Positions 28,275-36,328 of a DNA stretch of 36,328 nt are shown here, in pieces. Numbering within the stretch: position 1 is the stretch's first letter; each line of letters starts with the position of its first letter. The DNA is from Salisapilia sapeloensis (taxonomy: Eukaryota > Oomycota > Peronosporomycetes > Peronosporales > Salisapiliaceae): NCBI GenBank assembly GCA_023334545.1, contig JAADVB010000200.1:1-36328 (forward strand), written 5' to 3'. The position numbers and the translations under genes were made by a program. The notes below the pieces were generated by a model that searched no databases, was not told the DNA's origin, and saw nothing but the letters and a program-made list of their open reading frames with translations.

Positions 28275-30193
28275 TCACTTTTCCAAGATACTACCATCTT
28301 TTAGCATTTTGCGTAATGCAAAGGCAATCTGTACTGCTGTCGGTCGTTCTTTCGGTTCGAAATTCAGGCACTTATCTACAAGCCTCCGCATTGCACGTGG
28401 ACAGTCCTCGGAGACACTAGGCTTGATAACACCACTTGCAACGCGGTGCATGAGCGCAAAGTCTGGGAGTTTCTTGCCTTTTGTATCCGTTGCATCATGT
28501 AGAGGTAGCTTATGTGTATCCAACTCGGTCAGGATGGCACCAAACGAGTAAGAATCACAAGTATGGTCGTAAAACTCACCGGCCACTACTTCTGGTGCTA
28601 GCCACTACGACATAAATAAAGTAATCGTTAGTAAATATAAAGAAATATATGTACATATAAAGAAATGAATATAAGATTGCTACACATACCCGAGCAGTTC
28701 CAACGGCCTGGGTGGTCATGGTGTTGTTGTCCGACATGAGCCGAGCGGAGCCAAAGTCACTCACTTTTGCCACCATCTCTTCTGACAGAAGAACGTTGCG
28801 AGACTTGAGGTCACGATGGACGATCGGACGGTCGAAGGACTGAACATACACGAGTGCTTCGGCAATGTCAATAGCGATACAAAGCTTCTCGTTGGTCCAA
28901 TGGTGCGGCACCGTCGAGCGCTGTAGATACTCTCGCAAATCACCATTGGGCATGTATTCGAAGAGGGCCTGAAAGTTAGATTTCATCGTCCATGCCACAC
29001 CAATACACTCAATGACGTTCGAATGCTCGATCTTGGCCACAAGCTTTACTTCATCAACGAACTTTTCGAATACTGCTGGATCTACGGCTTTTCGAACTAG
29101 CCTTTTGGATGCGTAGTATGTGTTGTAATACGACACGAGCCAGACAACTCCAAAAGCTCCGGACCCAAGAATCTTTTTGTCCTGGATTTCTGCATAATTT
29201 AACTTTTTGTCGATGAGCTCTCTGTCGCTCCAGAGGTCGTAGATGTTCGAGTCTTTGACTAAGACGCCAATATTGGATGAAGGCACAGGCTGGGTTACTG
29301 TCTCGGTGTTTGTCGTTACTCCACCATCTAAGTACCCATCCTCAAGTTTTGCGGTCGAAGCTGACTTGCGTCGACGTAACCACCAATACACCACGCCAGC
29401 TAAAATAAGAAGAACTACAACGACTGGAATCACGATGAAAAATGTACTGACTTCATCGTCTTCACCTCGATCGTTTGCAACACTGCCAATTGATGAAGTG
29501 TCATAACCTTTTGAAAAGCTCGATGGATTTTGTACAGAGTTGTCAGTTGCGAAGTCATTGAAAGCTCCTGAAGAGCTGGACAAATTTAAGTCTGTTACAT
29601 CACTTTTATCTTCGTCGATTCCAGAATTACCATCTAGTTCACTTTCAGAAGCCGCTGAGGATATTCCTGAATGCGAAATTATCAAAGAAGCTCCAGATGA
29701 GTCTAACGGAACTATCATGGCCCCATATGCATTGAGAGGTATATCCTCGTGGCCAGGAAATATAAAGTCGATCCAATATGCTACTATGAAAACAAATGAA
29801 AACGATAATATACATACAAAATATAAAGTCATTACCATTTGAACTTGTGAAGTCTGGAAGCTCTCCGCTAGTCAAATAATGGTTGCATGACTCTAGGTAG
29901 AAGCCATGAAGCATGGACACATCAATCTCTGTAAATTCCTCTAAGTTGTACGTGCAGCTATCCAAGCCTCGATAAAATAAATCGTAAATTTTAGCGCATG
30001 ACACAGAGCACTCAAAGTTTAAAGTGGTATAATCCACACAAACTGCTTCATCAGACCCATATCCTTCATACTTGACAAGGGCGTCGGTGATAGACTCCTC
30101 CTGACTTGCATGACAATTTTGGCTTTGGCTTAGCACATTTCGAAGGAAAACTGCGCTAAAGAGTAATATGGGGTAGGAAACCGATTGACCCAT
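28275..30193 (-). CDS. TKL-type receptor kinase with non-LRR ectodomain, about 593 aa
   Basis: Exons 30193-29836, 29783-28690 and 28604-28275; introns 52 nt (GTAATG...ATAG) and 85 nt (GTATGT...GTAG). The second join restores GTARWLAPEV in the activation segment, which strongly supports it. An ATG at 30280 is also in frame, but the one at 30193 places a hydrophobic signal peptide (YPILLFSAVFLRNVL) at the very N-terminus. The ectodomain has six or seven Cys in a short module (for example AVCVDYTTLNFECSVSC) and no LRR, then a Ser-rich stalk, one TM helix (TFFIVIPVVVVLLILAGVVY) and a kinase: GSGAFGVV, Lys in YYASKRL, VHRDLKSRN, VSDFGSARL, ending with ERPTAVQIAFALRKM. All catalytic residues are present. 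Such TKL receptor kinases are expanded in oomycetes; ligands are unknown. It converges with the decayed LRR gene. Confidence 0.88.
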
Positions 30194-31030
30194 GGCAGGT
30201 AAGCTTGCAGTCTCAGTATCCTGGTGTGGTGATGAAGGACCTTTGGAGAATGGGAATTGATTGCTATTATGAAGACCCATGAGAAGTTGAAACCTTCTAC
30301 GCGAAAGGATGAAAAGTTTCAGTAAAGCGCAGTCATAAGGATCTGACCCTTCGCCAGCTTAAGGACCAATCTGTATACGCGCCTCGTCAAACCGAACTCT
30401 CGAGCTTCGAGTAAATCTAGTTAGGGGAGGCGAAAAGTAGATCGTCAAGGGTTTATAGTATCTTATGCGCCAAGTTACCATCATTAGAAATCGCTAACGC
30501 TTAGCCATACTGATATGAACGCAAATGTTACTTGTACTTGCCTACGAGAAAGATAATGACTCGTATAGTAGCTCTTTATTATCCCCGGAAGGACAGTATT
30601 AGCAGTTCAATTCCTTCCAGTTGATATCAAGATGGCGCCAGTTTGAAGTCACCGTTGCTTTGCGCCCTTCTACAAAATGTATCTAAAGCATCTCGAAACG
30701 AAGATTTTATAACTGGAACGTAACTCCCAAAGATGTAGCTTGTCCCAGGTGTTCCGGCTTGAACTCTTCTCCTATGTTTGTACCTATAGCGTTGGAGAGC
30801 ATATAGTAGAATATAGCTTGTATCTATGAAAGTATAAGATTATCTAACAATGTCTGCAGGTAAGCAGGGAGAGCTTTCTGTAGGTATTTAATCTATGATA
30901 TCAAGTATTGTATAAGCAAGCGAACAGTCCATTTGTACCACATCCATCTCTAACTATGACAAAAATATAATCTAGACCAAAGTTGACTTGTCCATTTCCC
31001 ATATCAAAATCCTTCATAAACTACCTCTTC
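30194..31030. other. Intergenic interval upstream of the TKL kinase
   Basis: Holds the presumed promoter of the TKL kinase. A head-to-tail 7TM gene lies upstream, its stop at 31031. The 29-codon in-frame extension from ATG 30280 overlaps this interval. No other gene or repeat was recognised. Confidence 0.55.
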
Positions 31031-32131
31031 CTAATGCCTTCGCGGCGTGCTGCTCATGGATCCAGACGTCCTCGGTACTTCATCGTCTGTCAATCCATCA
31101 GGTATGGGTTCATAACCATCCTTACTCTCCGCTTCATCGCGACTATCGCCCCATAGCGTATACAAAAGGAAATAGAGGACAACAACTTCCACCACGTGCT
31201 TACTCGCGACGAATAGCCACCACCATTTACTCGAAATACCTGCTCCTGCTTGATGGAACTTTGCGAGACTGATGAGCGAATAGCCTAGGAAGATGCTATG
31301 GGTGATGAGGAAAGCAGCTCCGATCGTCGTTGCCCAGTTCACAGCTTTAATTCGATCCGTCGTATCGATTTGACTCACTTCCAAAAACGCTTGGAGCACC
31401 GTTTTCATCCGATAGCTATACACGAGCACAGCTGCAAGACTTAGTAAAGAAACGATGCCGAGGACCGTGTCATTGTACATCATGAGCCAATACGAATCAG
31501 CTCGCTGGCATAAAAAGATGCCGACACCAATCGCTTGGAGACTTACTAGAAGCAGCACCAAGAGACCGAATAGACGCATCGGCCGAGGAGCTTTGGAAGT
31601 TTCATGTGTGAATAGTCGACGCAGCATGTCGGCCCAGAAGACGACGATAAGCATGAAGACGCTGTATAATAAGATGGACCCTAGTCTTTCGACGATTTCG
31701 GATACAAGGAATTGGCCCCATCCGTTGTCTCCTTTATGCAGCCTCTCTGGTTCTACTAGGACGGAGAGAACACCATAAGGGGTGGAGAACCAGACGACGC
31801 GAATGAAGGCACAGAGACCTAATAAGAGATAAAATCCAAGCGTTGGTGGCTGCCTTTGGGAAGAACACATGTGCTTTGCAAACGCCCAGAAAGCAAAGAA
31901 GCAAGCCCCTCCATAGAAAACAGCTAGGACAGTATCCACGTGCCGGAATTCCAGGTCGAGGTGGATCGAGGGTGCTGGCAGAGACAAAGTCATATTGAAA
32001 GTCAGTATACGTGTGGTAAATGATAAAAAGATGATAAAGGATGCTGCCAAGCGATGGGAGAAGATCATACCTGGTGGCGGTGTCTCAATCGAAAGTGGCG
32101 GCTCGGAATCATCATACACGGAGCGAAGCAT
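31031..32131 (-). CDS. Seven-TM protein, TOM1/THH1-like, with optional intron
   Basis: Open throughout as 366 aa from ATG 32131. A 96-nt segment (32070-31975) starts GTATGA, contains TACTGAC and ends GCCAG. It is a good intron but a multiple of three, so the frame stays open either way. Spliced, the protein has about 334 aa and seven clean TM helices, for example VLAVFYGGACFFAFWAF and VVEVVVLYFLLYTLW. Unspliced it gains an extra hydrophobic stretch (AASFIIFLSFTTRILTF) and would have eight. The pattern RVVWFSTPYG in the second helix and LLYSVFMLIVVFWADMLRR in the third resembles the TOM1/TOM3/THH1 family of vacuolar or ER membrane proteins. That family assignment rests on these motifs and topology only. 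The C-terminal tail is acidic and probably cytosolic. Confidence 0.72.
   Translation of the reverse strand: MLRSVYDDSEPPLSIETPPPGMIFSHRLAASFIIFLSFTTRILTFNMTLSLPAPSIHLDLEFRHVDTVLAVFYGGACFFAFWAFAKHMCSSQRQPPTLGFYLLLGLCAFIRVVWFSTPYGVLSVLVEPERLHKGDNGWGQFLVSEIVERLGSILLYSVFMLIVVFWADMLRRLFTHETSKAPRPMRLFGLLVLLLVSLQAIGVGIFLCQRADSYWLMMYNDTVLGIVSLLSLAAVLVYSYRMKTVLQAFLEVSQIDTTDRIKAVNWATTIGAAFLITHSIFLGYSLISLAKFHQAGAGISSKWWWLFVASKHVVEVVVLYFLLYTLWGDSRDEAESKDGYEPIPDGLTDDEVPRTSGSMSSTPRRH
31975..32070 (-). other. Probable 96-nt intron kept in frame
   Basis: Donor GTATGA, branch-like TACTGAC, pyrimidine-rich stretch and acceptor CAG. Removing it joins ETPPP to APSIHLDLEF in the 7TM protein. Its length is divisible by three with no stop, so retention would add 32 residues. 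Confidence 0.6.
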
Positions 32132-32591
32132 GATCTAAATCGGTACTTGCGATGCTCTTTACGATATAAATCCGCAGTGTGTTTTAGCTTCGTCTCACAT
32201 CAAGTCTTAGAGGTTAATCCACTATTTTACACCCTTTAATCTCCATCTCAGTAGATACCTCAAAGTATCTCTACTTGCATGCGACGTATAGAAAGCCTTC
32301 AGCTATAAAAGATTACAAGTGTACATTGAAAAACAAGTTGATAGATCAAAGCAGGTTTGATCTACTAGAAAGCGTATTTGATTCCAAAACTGGACGTCAC
32401 ATGTATTTTGAAAAGAGGTAGAAGGAGGAGGCTTGGCGAATAAGTTAAATACGCGCTGTGTCGCTATCCACGGCGCTGGCCAAAAATGCAAACGGAGATC
32501 TCCGAGGCGGGAGTCCTAAGACTGCAAAGTCGTCGAGCATTGTCGAGAGGTTCTAAACCGGTAGTGTCGGACGGCATTTGCGTCACGTAGT
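32132..32591. other. Intergenic region upstream of the 7TM gene
   Basis: Contains the promoter side of the 7TM gene and the 3' flank of the PH-domain gene, both on the minus strand. No gene or repeat was recognised. Confidence 0.6.
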
Positions 32592-33431
32592 TTAACAGGA
32601 TGCGTTCTGTATCGTATCCAACCACATGTGCATCTCGTCTTCTGACCTTGCTCTCAAGTACAATGACTTTCGTGATTTGCCAGACACTGTATCCACTTCG
32701 AATTCACATCCACCGGACACGACGACGTCTGCGCCTGCGACGTACCCTCTTGATAGAGGTACTGCCCACGCGTCTTCGCTTTCATACACCGTGAACAAGT
32801 TGCCTTGTAAGACACAAAACCGACGTTTTCTGCCTCCTCCCTTCTTGTCTCCCACTTCTAACCAGCCATTGCGGTCCAAGACAGTCGTAAGAACTTCGAT
32901 TTCTGGTTCAGACAGGTTGAGAGATACGGTAGAGGAAGCGGTGCTAGTAGATGAACCGTTTAGTGACTCGTGTCGCTTGGCTAGTGTTGCTGCTTGGGTC
33001 AATTGCTCAATCCATTGCTCGCAAACTTGATCGTTCTTCGCTCGGACGTCCACGACTTTGCCACTCACGCCGTAGATTTTAAATGCAATTCTAGATTTCG
33101 GCGATCGCTCGATGTGTGCGACTCGTAAAGCTCCTTTTGCCGTCGATTCTCCACTGCAGGCGAAGAGTTTGTCGCCAGATTGAGGCGTGAGAGACGAATC
33201 GCCGACAAATTGGTCGGTTGGGAACGTGTCATAGTACGTCAGGAGCGCGCCTTCGAGGACAAAGTGCTGATTCCGCCACTTGGCAAAGCGTCCTGATCGT
33301 TTCCATAGCCATCCATGAAATTTCTCTGCGCCACTGCGCCGAATAGCTGCGTTCTGGGTACTCTGGACAAGCATTTCGACGTTCACGTCAAGACCTTGGC
33401 CACTACCATCGCTAAATCCACTTTGACTCAT
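32592..33431 (-). CDS. Protein with two pleckstrin-homology domains, 279 aa
   Basis: ATG at 33431. First PH domain about residues 37-150: FHGWLWKRSGRFAKWRNQHF with VLEGALLTYYDTF, ending with a helix around CEQWIEQLTQAA carrying the conserved Trp. Second PH domain about 187-279: RNGWLEVGDKKGGGRKRRF with CVLQGNLFTVYESE, ending with DEMHMWLDTIQNA, again with the Trp. A Ser/Thr-rich linker joins them. PH domains bind phosphoinositides or proteins; the basic KRSGRFAKWRNQ and KKGGGRKRR loops after strand 1 favour phosphoinositide binding. No catalytic domain is attached, so an adaptor at membranes is the likely role (inference). Confidence 0.85.
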   Translation of the reverse strand: MSQSGFSDGSGQGLDVNVEMLVQSTQNAAIRRSGAEKFHGWLWKRSGRFAKWRNQHFVLEGALLTYYDTFPTDQFVGDSSLTPQSGDKLFACSGESTAKGALRVAHIERSPKSRIAFKIYGVSGKVVDVRAKNDQVCEQWIEQLTQAATLAKRHESLNGSSTSTASSTVSLNLSEPEIEVLTTVLDRNGWLEVGDKKGGGRKRRFCVLQGNLFTVYESEDAWAVPLSRGYVAGADVVVSGGCEFEVDTVSGKSRKSLYLRARSEDEMHMWLDTIQNASC

Positions 33432-34309
33432 ACTACCTCGTCGCTTTTATTGATTCCTTTGGGTGTTTGCGACAGAGATAAGCAGTTGCAAGCTGATGCT
33501 CTTTGTGCTGTGCTACCGGCGTTCCTGGCCTGTGTTTTTCGACTCGAAATGCCAAGTAGGGACTGCCTAAAGGCCTGGACGTCACGTTGTAAGAAACAAG
33601 GAGCGGGAGTGGACCATGCATAGTTTCTACAAGAGTAAAATTGCTCACGCAGTGCGATCAGACGATCAGGGCTCTGATAAGAGGGGTGTCCAGACGGTCT
33701 GCTCGATTGTATCTTTGGAAGGTGTACGCTGGCAGCAGGGAGGTAGGGAAACGGGGATGACAGGCCTAGTCTGAGTATTCTATCGTGTGGCAAGAGCTGA
33801 GGACGGTAATGGTGAGAGTTGTCACTACAAGGTGACGGCACGTCAGCGAGGCAGCCGGCGTAACTTGGCTCGAACACCACGATCACGACGCTATGAACGT
33901 CAGTGAACGAGTTGGCAATGCCCTAGCGGTCATGTTTGCCGAGAAGATGCCGTGGAGGAAGCTGCACGGCTTAATTTGATCAGTTGACATGCTACTTCTT
34001 CAACTATCAACGTAACGCAATGCACTAAAAGACGTTTTTCCATTGATCTATAAAATAAATGCGATCCATTGCATGCGTGTGTACGGCTTCACGATGGACA
34101 TAAGTCTACTTTTCTGTCTCTCGTTAAACCCCAAACAAGATCGTCGGTTCAGCGCGAACCGTCATGCCGGACACAAGTTTATCGCAACTTCAATGCTACT
34201 TCAGACTAAGACATGAAGCAAGATCGATCCTCAAGGGTCAGAACGGTCGGACCATGGCCTCTGGTGCAGACGCGTAAAAGGCATTCCAAAGCTCTTCTTA
34301 CCACAAAAT
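33432..34309. promoter_or_regulatory. Divergent intergenic region, PH-domain gene and EF-hand-like gene
   Basis: Both flanking genes start here in opposite directions. A minus-strand frame (33886-33428) is open for 152 codons but is Ser/Pro/Arg-rich, has no motif and covers the likely 5' UTR of the PH gene, so I treat it as non-coding. Confidence 0.5.
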
Positions 34310-35598
34310 ATGCCTACTCGGCAACGAACGGGGATCATCGGTTGCACGAACCGCGGTGAATATGGTGTCGTGGAGCGGCATCAACGGCCGTACGGACACC
34401 TGTCGCCGCAGTATCGGGTCCAACAGACCTTGGCACAGGCCAGCACGGTAGAAGAACCGAATATCATCAAGCCATGGTCTCTACCTATCATCCAGCAACC
34501 TTCAAGTGCCGAGGTGCCAATACAGAGACCTCGTGAAGATTGTACGACTATCGAACAGATCAAAGCAACACTCGGCGCAAATATTCAACGATACCAAGTA
34601 CTATCTTCTCTCAATAAAGTTATTCCAAACAACTACTCATGCTAAATGCAATATACGTCCAAAGCATGAAAGCAAGTCGTTCAAATCGGAACCTTGGTAT
34701 CACAGCCCCATCGGCGCCGGCTCCAGCTCTTCAGTCTTGCACGCCGCTTTTACAGGTCTGGATCTCCACGGCACCGGATACATACAACGTAAAGCGATTA
34801 CCAAAACCCTTGGATCTGCGCAGTTCGGTACTAGATACTATCCCAAAGTGAATGCATGTCGCTTCAGATAGATTGCTCGCTCACGATTTTTTCCACACAG
34901 GTCTACGTGAAAGCGAGATAGGTGCACTGCTATCCAACTACAATATCCATGCGACAGACGATAGCGCCAATGTACCGTACAAATCGTTTGTTCGCTCCTT
35001 AAACATTCCTGAGACAACAGATACGGGGAACGACATTATTTTTCGTCGAGAAACATATATCGAAAGAGTCAGGCGACAGGCAAGTGACTTACTCGAACAA
35101 AATGCACATAAAACGACCCACGGGTCTACTCAACCCAACTGGCCCGCTACGGTAACTCCAAGTGTACCTCCACGTCCACCTGGTACGGAAAGAATAGTGC
35201 CTTCTCGTACTAAACTTCCTAATCGACTAGTAGAAGTAGACAAATTGTCCTATCAGTATGATAAGGAGCGCCGCGAACGAAGGATGGAAGCCAAGTCTCG
35301 AGCGCTGCTGGCTCATATAAACCGAATGGAAGAATATGCACAATTTGAGCGGGAGCGACAGGAGTATACAGATCGTCGAAGACTTGCTTCCGTCGCAATG
35401 AACAATGTTGATTACCACAGTCGGATTCTTGAAGGCGAAAGGGCTGTGATCAGAGTAGAGGAGAAGCGAGGCAAGGGCCTACTAAAGTGCTCTCAAACGC
35501 AAGCAAAGTATGGTACGAGCCCCGAGTCCATGTTCTTTCATCAGACACTCCGTGCGAAGGACGTAGGAACGAAACTTCCAATCTTGACACCAGGATAG
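34310..35598 (+). CDS. EF-hand-like protein with C-terminal coiled coil, 382 aa
   Basis: Exons 34310-34597, 34665-34827 and 34901-35598; introns 67 nt (GTACTA...AAAG) and 73 nt (GTACTA...ACAG). The second join gives AQFGLRESEIGALLSNYNI, the normal continuation of an EF-hand pair, and is firm; the first is less sure, since other AG acceptors are nearby. The N-terminal helix TTIEQIKATLGANIQRYQ leads to VLHAAFTGLDLHGTGYIQRK, an EF-hand with Asp at loop position 1 but Ala at 12, so calcium binding is doubtful. A second, degenerate EF-hand (NIHATDDSANVPYKSFV) follows. Residues after about 250 form a charged helix (DKERRERRMEAKSRALLAHI), probably coiled. Proteins of this layout are often found with flagella or cytoskeleton, but that is inference. 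Not recognised as a named gene. Confidence 0.75.
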
Positions 35599-36235
35599 CG
35601 ATCTGCTGAATTCAAGTATAGGATTATGCGTATTCTAATCGAGATCAATTTTCCTTCTATCCATGCACTCTACAAGAACCTTTTCATTCAGAAAGCGATT
35701 CGTTCGTTGCATATTCCCAATGCATTTGCCACTAATACACTTCTTTCCCGATGCCGTGTCTATACCAAGCTACATTGCACAGCTTCAAACGAGCACGTCG
35801 AAGGCAATTCAGCTCCAACAATTTGACCAATGTGGTCGGGTCGAATTAACAAAGCTTGAACGAAAGTATTAGTACATGTTTATTCTCCTCGCAATACTTG
35901 CAAGACGACTGCCTCCCCCGCTCGTACACCCGTGTGTAGTTGTCTAAAATGTGACAGTCCTGAATGCAACAACATGGCACGAGAAATATCTTCAAAAACA
36001 GTGTGCCTGTGAGTACAAGGTTACCGTGACGTAGGACCACGATACATACATGCTAGATGCGGTCTTTTGCTTTCAGACAGCGTCGACGTCGCATACCCGC
36101 GGGTAGTAATATATCATTCTGCATTTCTCAACATTGTCGCTGGACCCGTGGACAGAGGAGACAACAATACTTCACGCGAGATGGATGATGCAAAGATAAT
36201 CTGTCTTATTTATAACTCATTCAATACTACGTCCT
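35599..36235. other. Intergenic region between convergent genes
   Basis: 3' flanks of the EF-hand-like gene (+) and the truncated gene at the window edge (-). Only short open frames; no motif, repeat or RNA gene seen. Confidence 0.55.
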
Positions 36236-36328
36236 TCATGCCTCTTCCTCTTTGAGCCTCCGGGCGGGAGGACTGATGCTCCGACGACGGTTCTCATCTA
36301 CGTCTTCTTCATGTCGGAAGCGGTACCA
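36236..36328 (-). CDS. 3' end of a minus-strand gene cut by the window edge
   Basis: Reading leftward from the window edge, 30 codons are open and end with TGA at 36236. The peptide is highly charged: RHEEDVDENRRRSISPP then ARRLKEEEA. The RS/SP and Arg-rich character recalls RNA-processing or nuclear proteins, but 30 residues cannot assign a family. The gene continues beyond the window. Confidence 0.5.
   Translation of the reverse strand, partial: WYRFRHEEDVDENRRRSISPPARRLKEEEA

Noticed and set aside
33428-33886. 152-codon minus-strand frame upstream of the PH-domain gene
   Set aside because: Ser/Pro/Arg-rich, no motif, and lies across the likely leader and promoter of a gene on the same strand.
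1-36328. Bacterial operon or phage/defence island because of the TIR domains
   Set aside because: Spliceosomal introns, spaced monocistronic genes, mitochondrial leader and eukaryote-specific families (AIP1, eIF2-alpha kinase, EAPP) make this eukaryotic nuclear DNA.

Overview
The window looks like nuclear DNA of a stramenopile, most likely an oomycete. I do not name a species. The signs are closely packed protein-coding genes on both strands, very short spliceosomal introns (about 48-96 nt, GT...AG, often with a CTAAC/CTAAT-like branch point), and typical oomycete gene types. These include tyrosine-kinase-like (TKL) receptor kinases, LRR receptor-like proteins, an S1 serine protease, an RWP-RK factor, an EAPP-like protein and a mitochondrial-type soluble transhydrogenase. 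There is no Shine-Dalgarno organisation. I saw no tRNA, rRNA, CRISPR array or intact transposon. Several long open frames begin at TTG or GTG; there I moved the start to the first plausible ATG.

Layout. 0-1 kb: secreted S1-family serine protease (+). 1.4-5.9 kb: a 1472-residue membrane protein with four TM segments, ankyrin repeats and two TIR domains (-). 6.5-7.9 kb: five-exon LRR receptor-like protein without a kinase (-). 8.1-10.0 kb: actin-interacting protein 1, a WD40 protein (+), divergent from the previous gene across about 200 bp. 10.0-12.8 kb: gene-poor, with degenerate minus-strand coding remnants. 12.8-14.7 kb: RWP-RK factor (+) converging on a small unknown gene (-). 16.1-16.5 kb: small unknown gene (+). 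17.7-21.0 kb: a C2-domain/Ser-Pro-rich protein (-) and an EAPP-like protein (+) whose start codons are 6 bp apart. 21.2-22.9 kb: PEK-type eIF2-alpha kinase (-). 23.6-25.3 kb: soluble pyridine nucleotide transhydrogenase with a mitochondrial-type presequence (+).

26.5-27.9 kb: a decayed paralogue of the LRR receptor-like protein (+). 28.3-30.2 kb: TKL receptor kinase with a non-LRR ectodomain (-). 31.0-32.1 kb: seven-TM protein of TOM1/THH1-like appearance (-). 32.6-33.4 kb: protein with two PH domains (-). 34.3-35.6 kb: three-exon EF-hand-like/coiled-coil protein (+). The last 93 bases hold the 3' end of another minus-strand gene.

How the genes fit together. Most are ordinary single genes with no operon logic. 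A theme of membrane signalling runs through the window: the TIR-ankyrin protein, the intact LRR receptor-like protein, its decayed paralogue and the TKL receptor kinase. Two more genes touch stress and NAD(P) metabolism: the eIF2-alpha kinase and the transhydrogenase, which start divergently from one promoter region. The most unusual item is the tandem-TIR membrane protein. Its first TIR keeps the Glu used by TIR NADases, while the aligned position in the second is Gln. The best internal evidence for gene history is the LRR pair. They share an intron at the same codon, their single-LRR exons sit between phase-2 introns in the intact copy, and the second copy carries at least three separate lesions.
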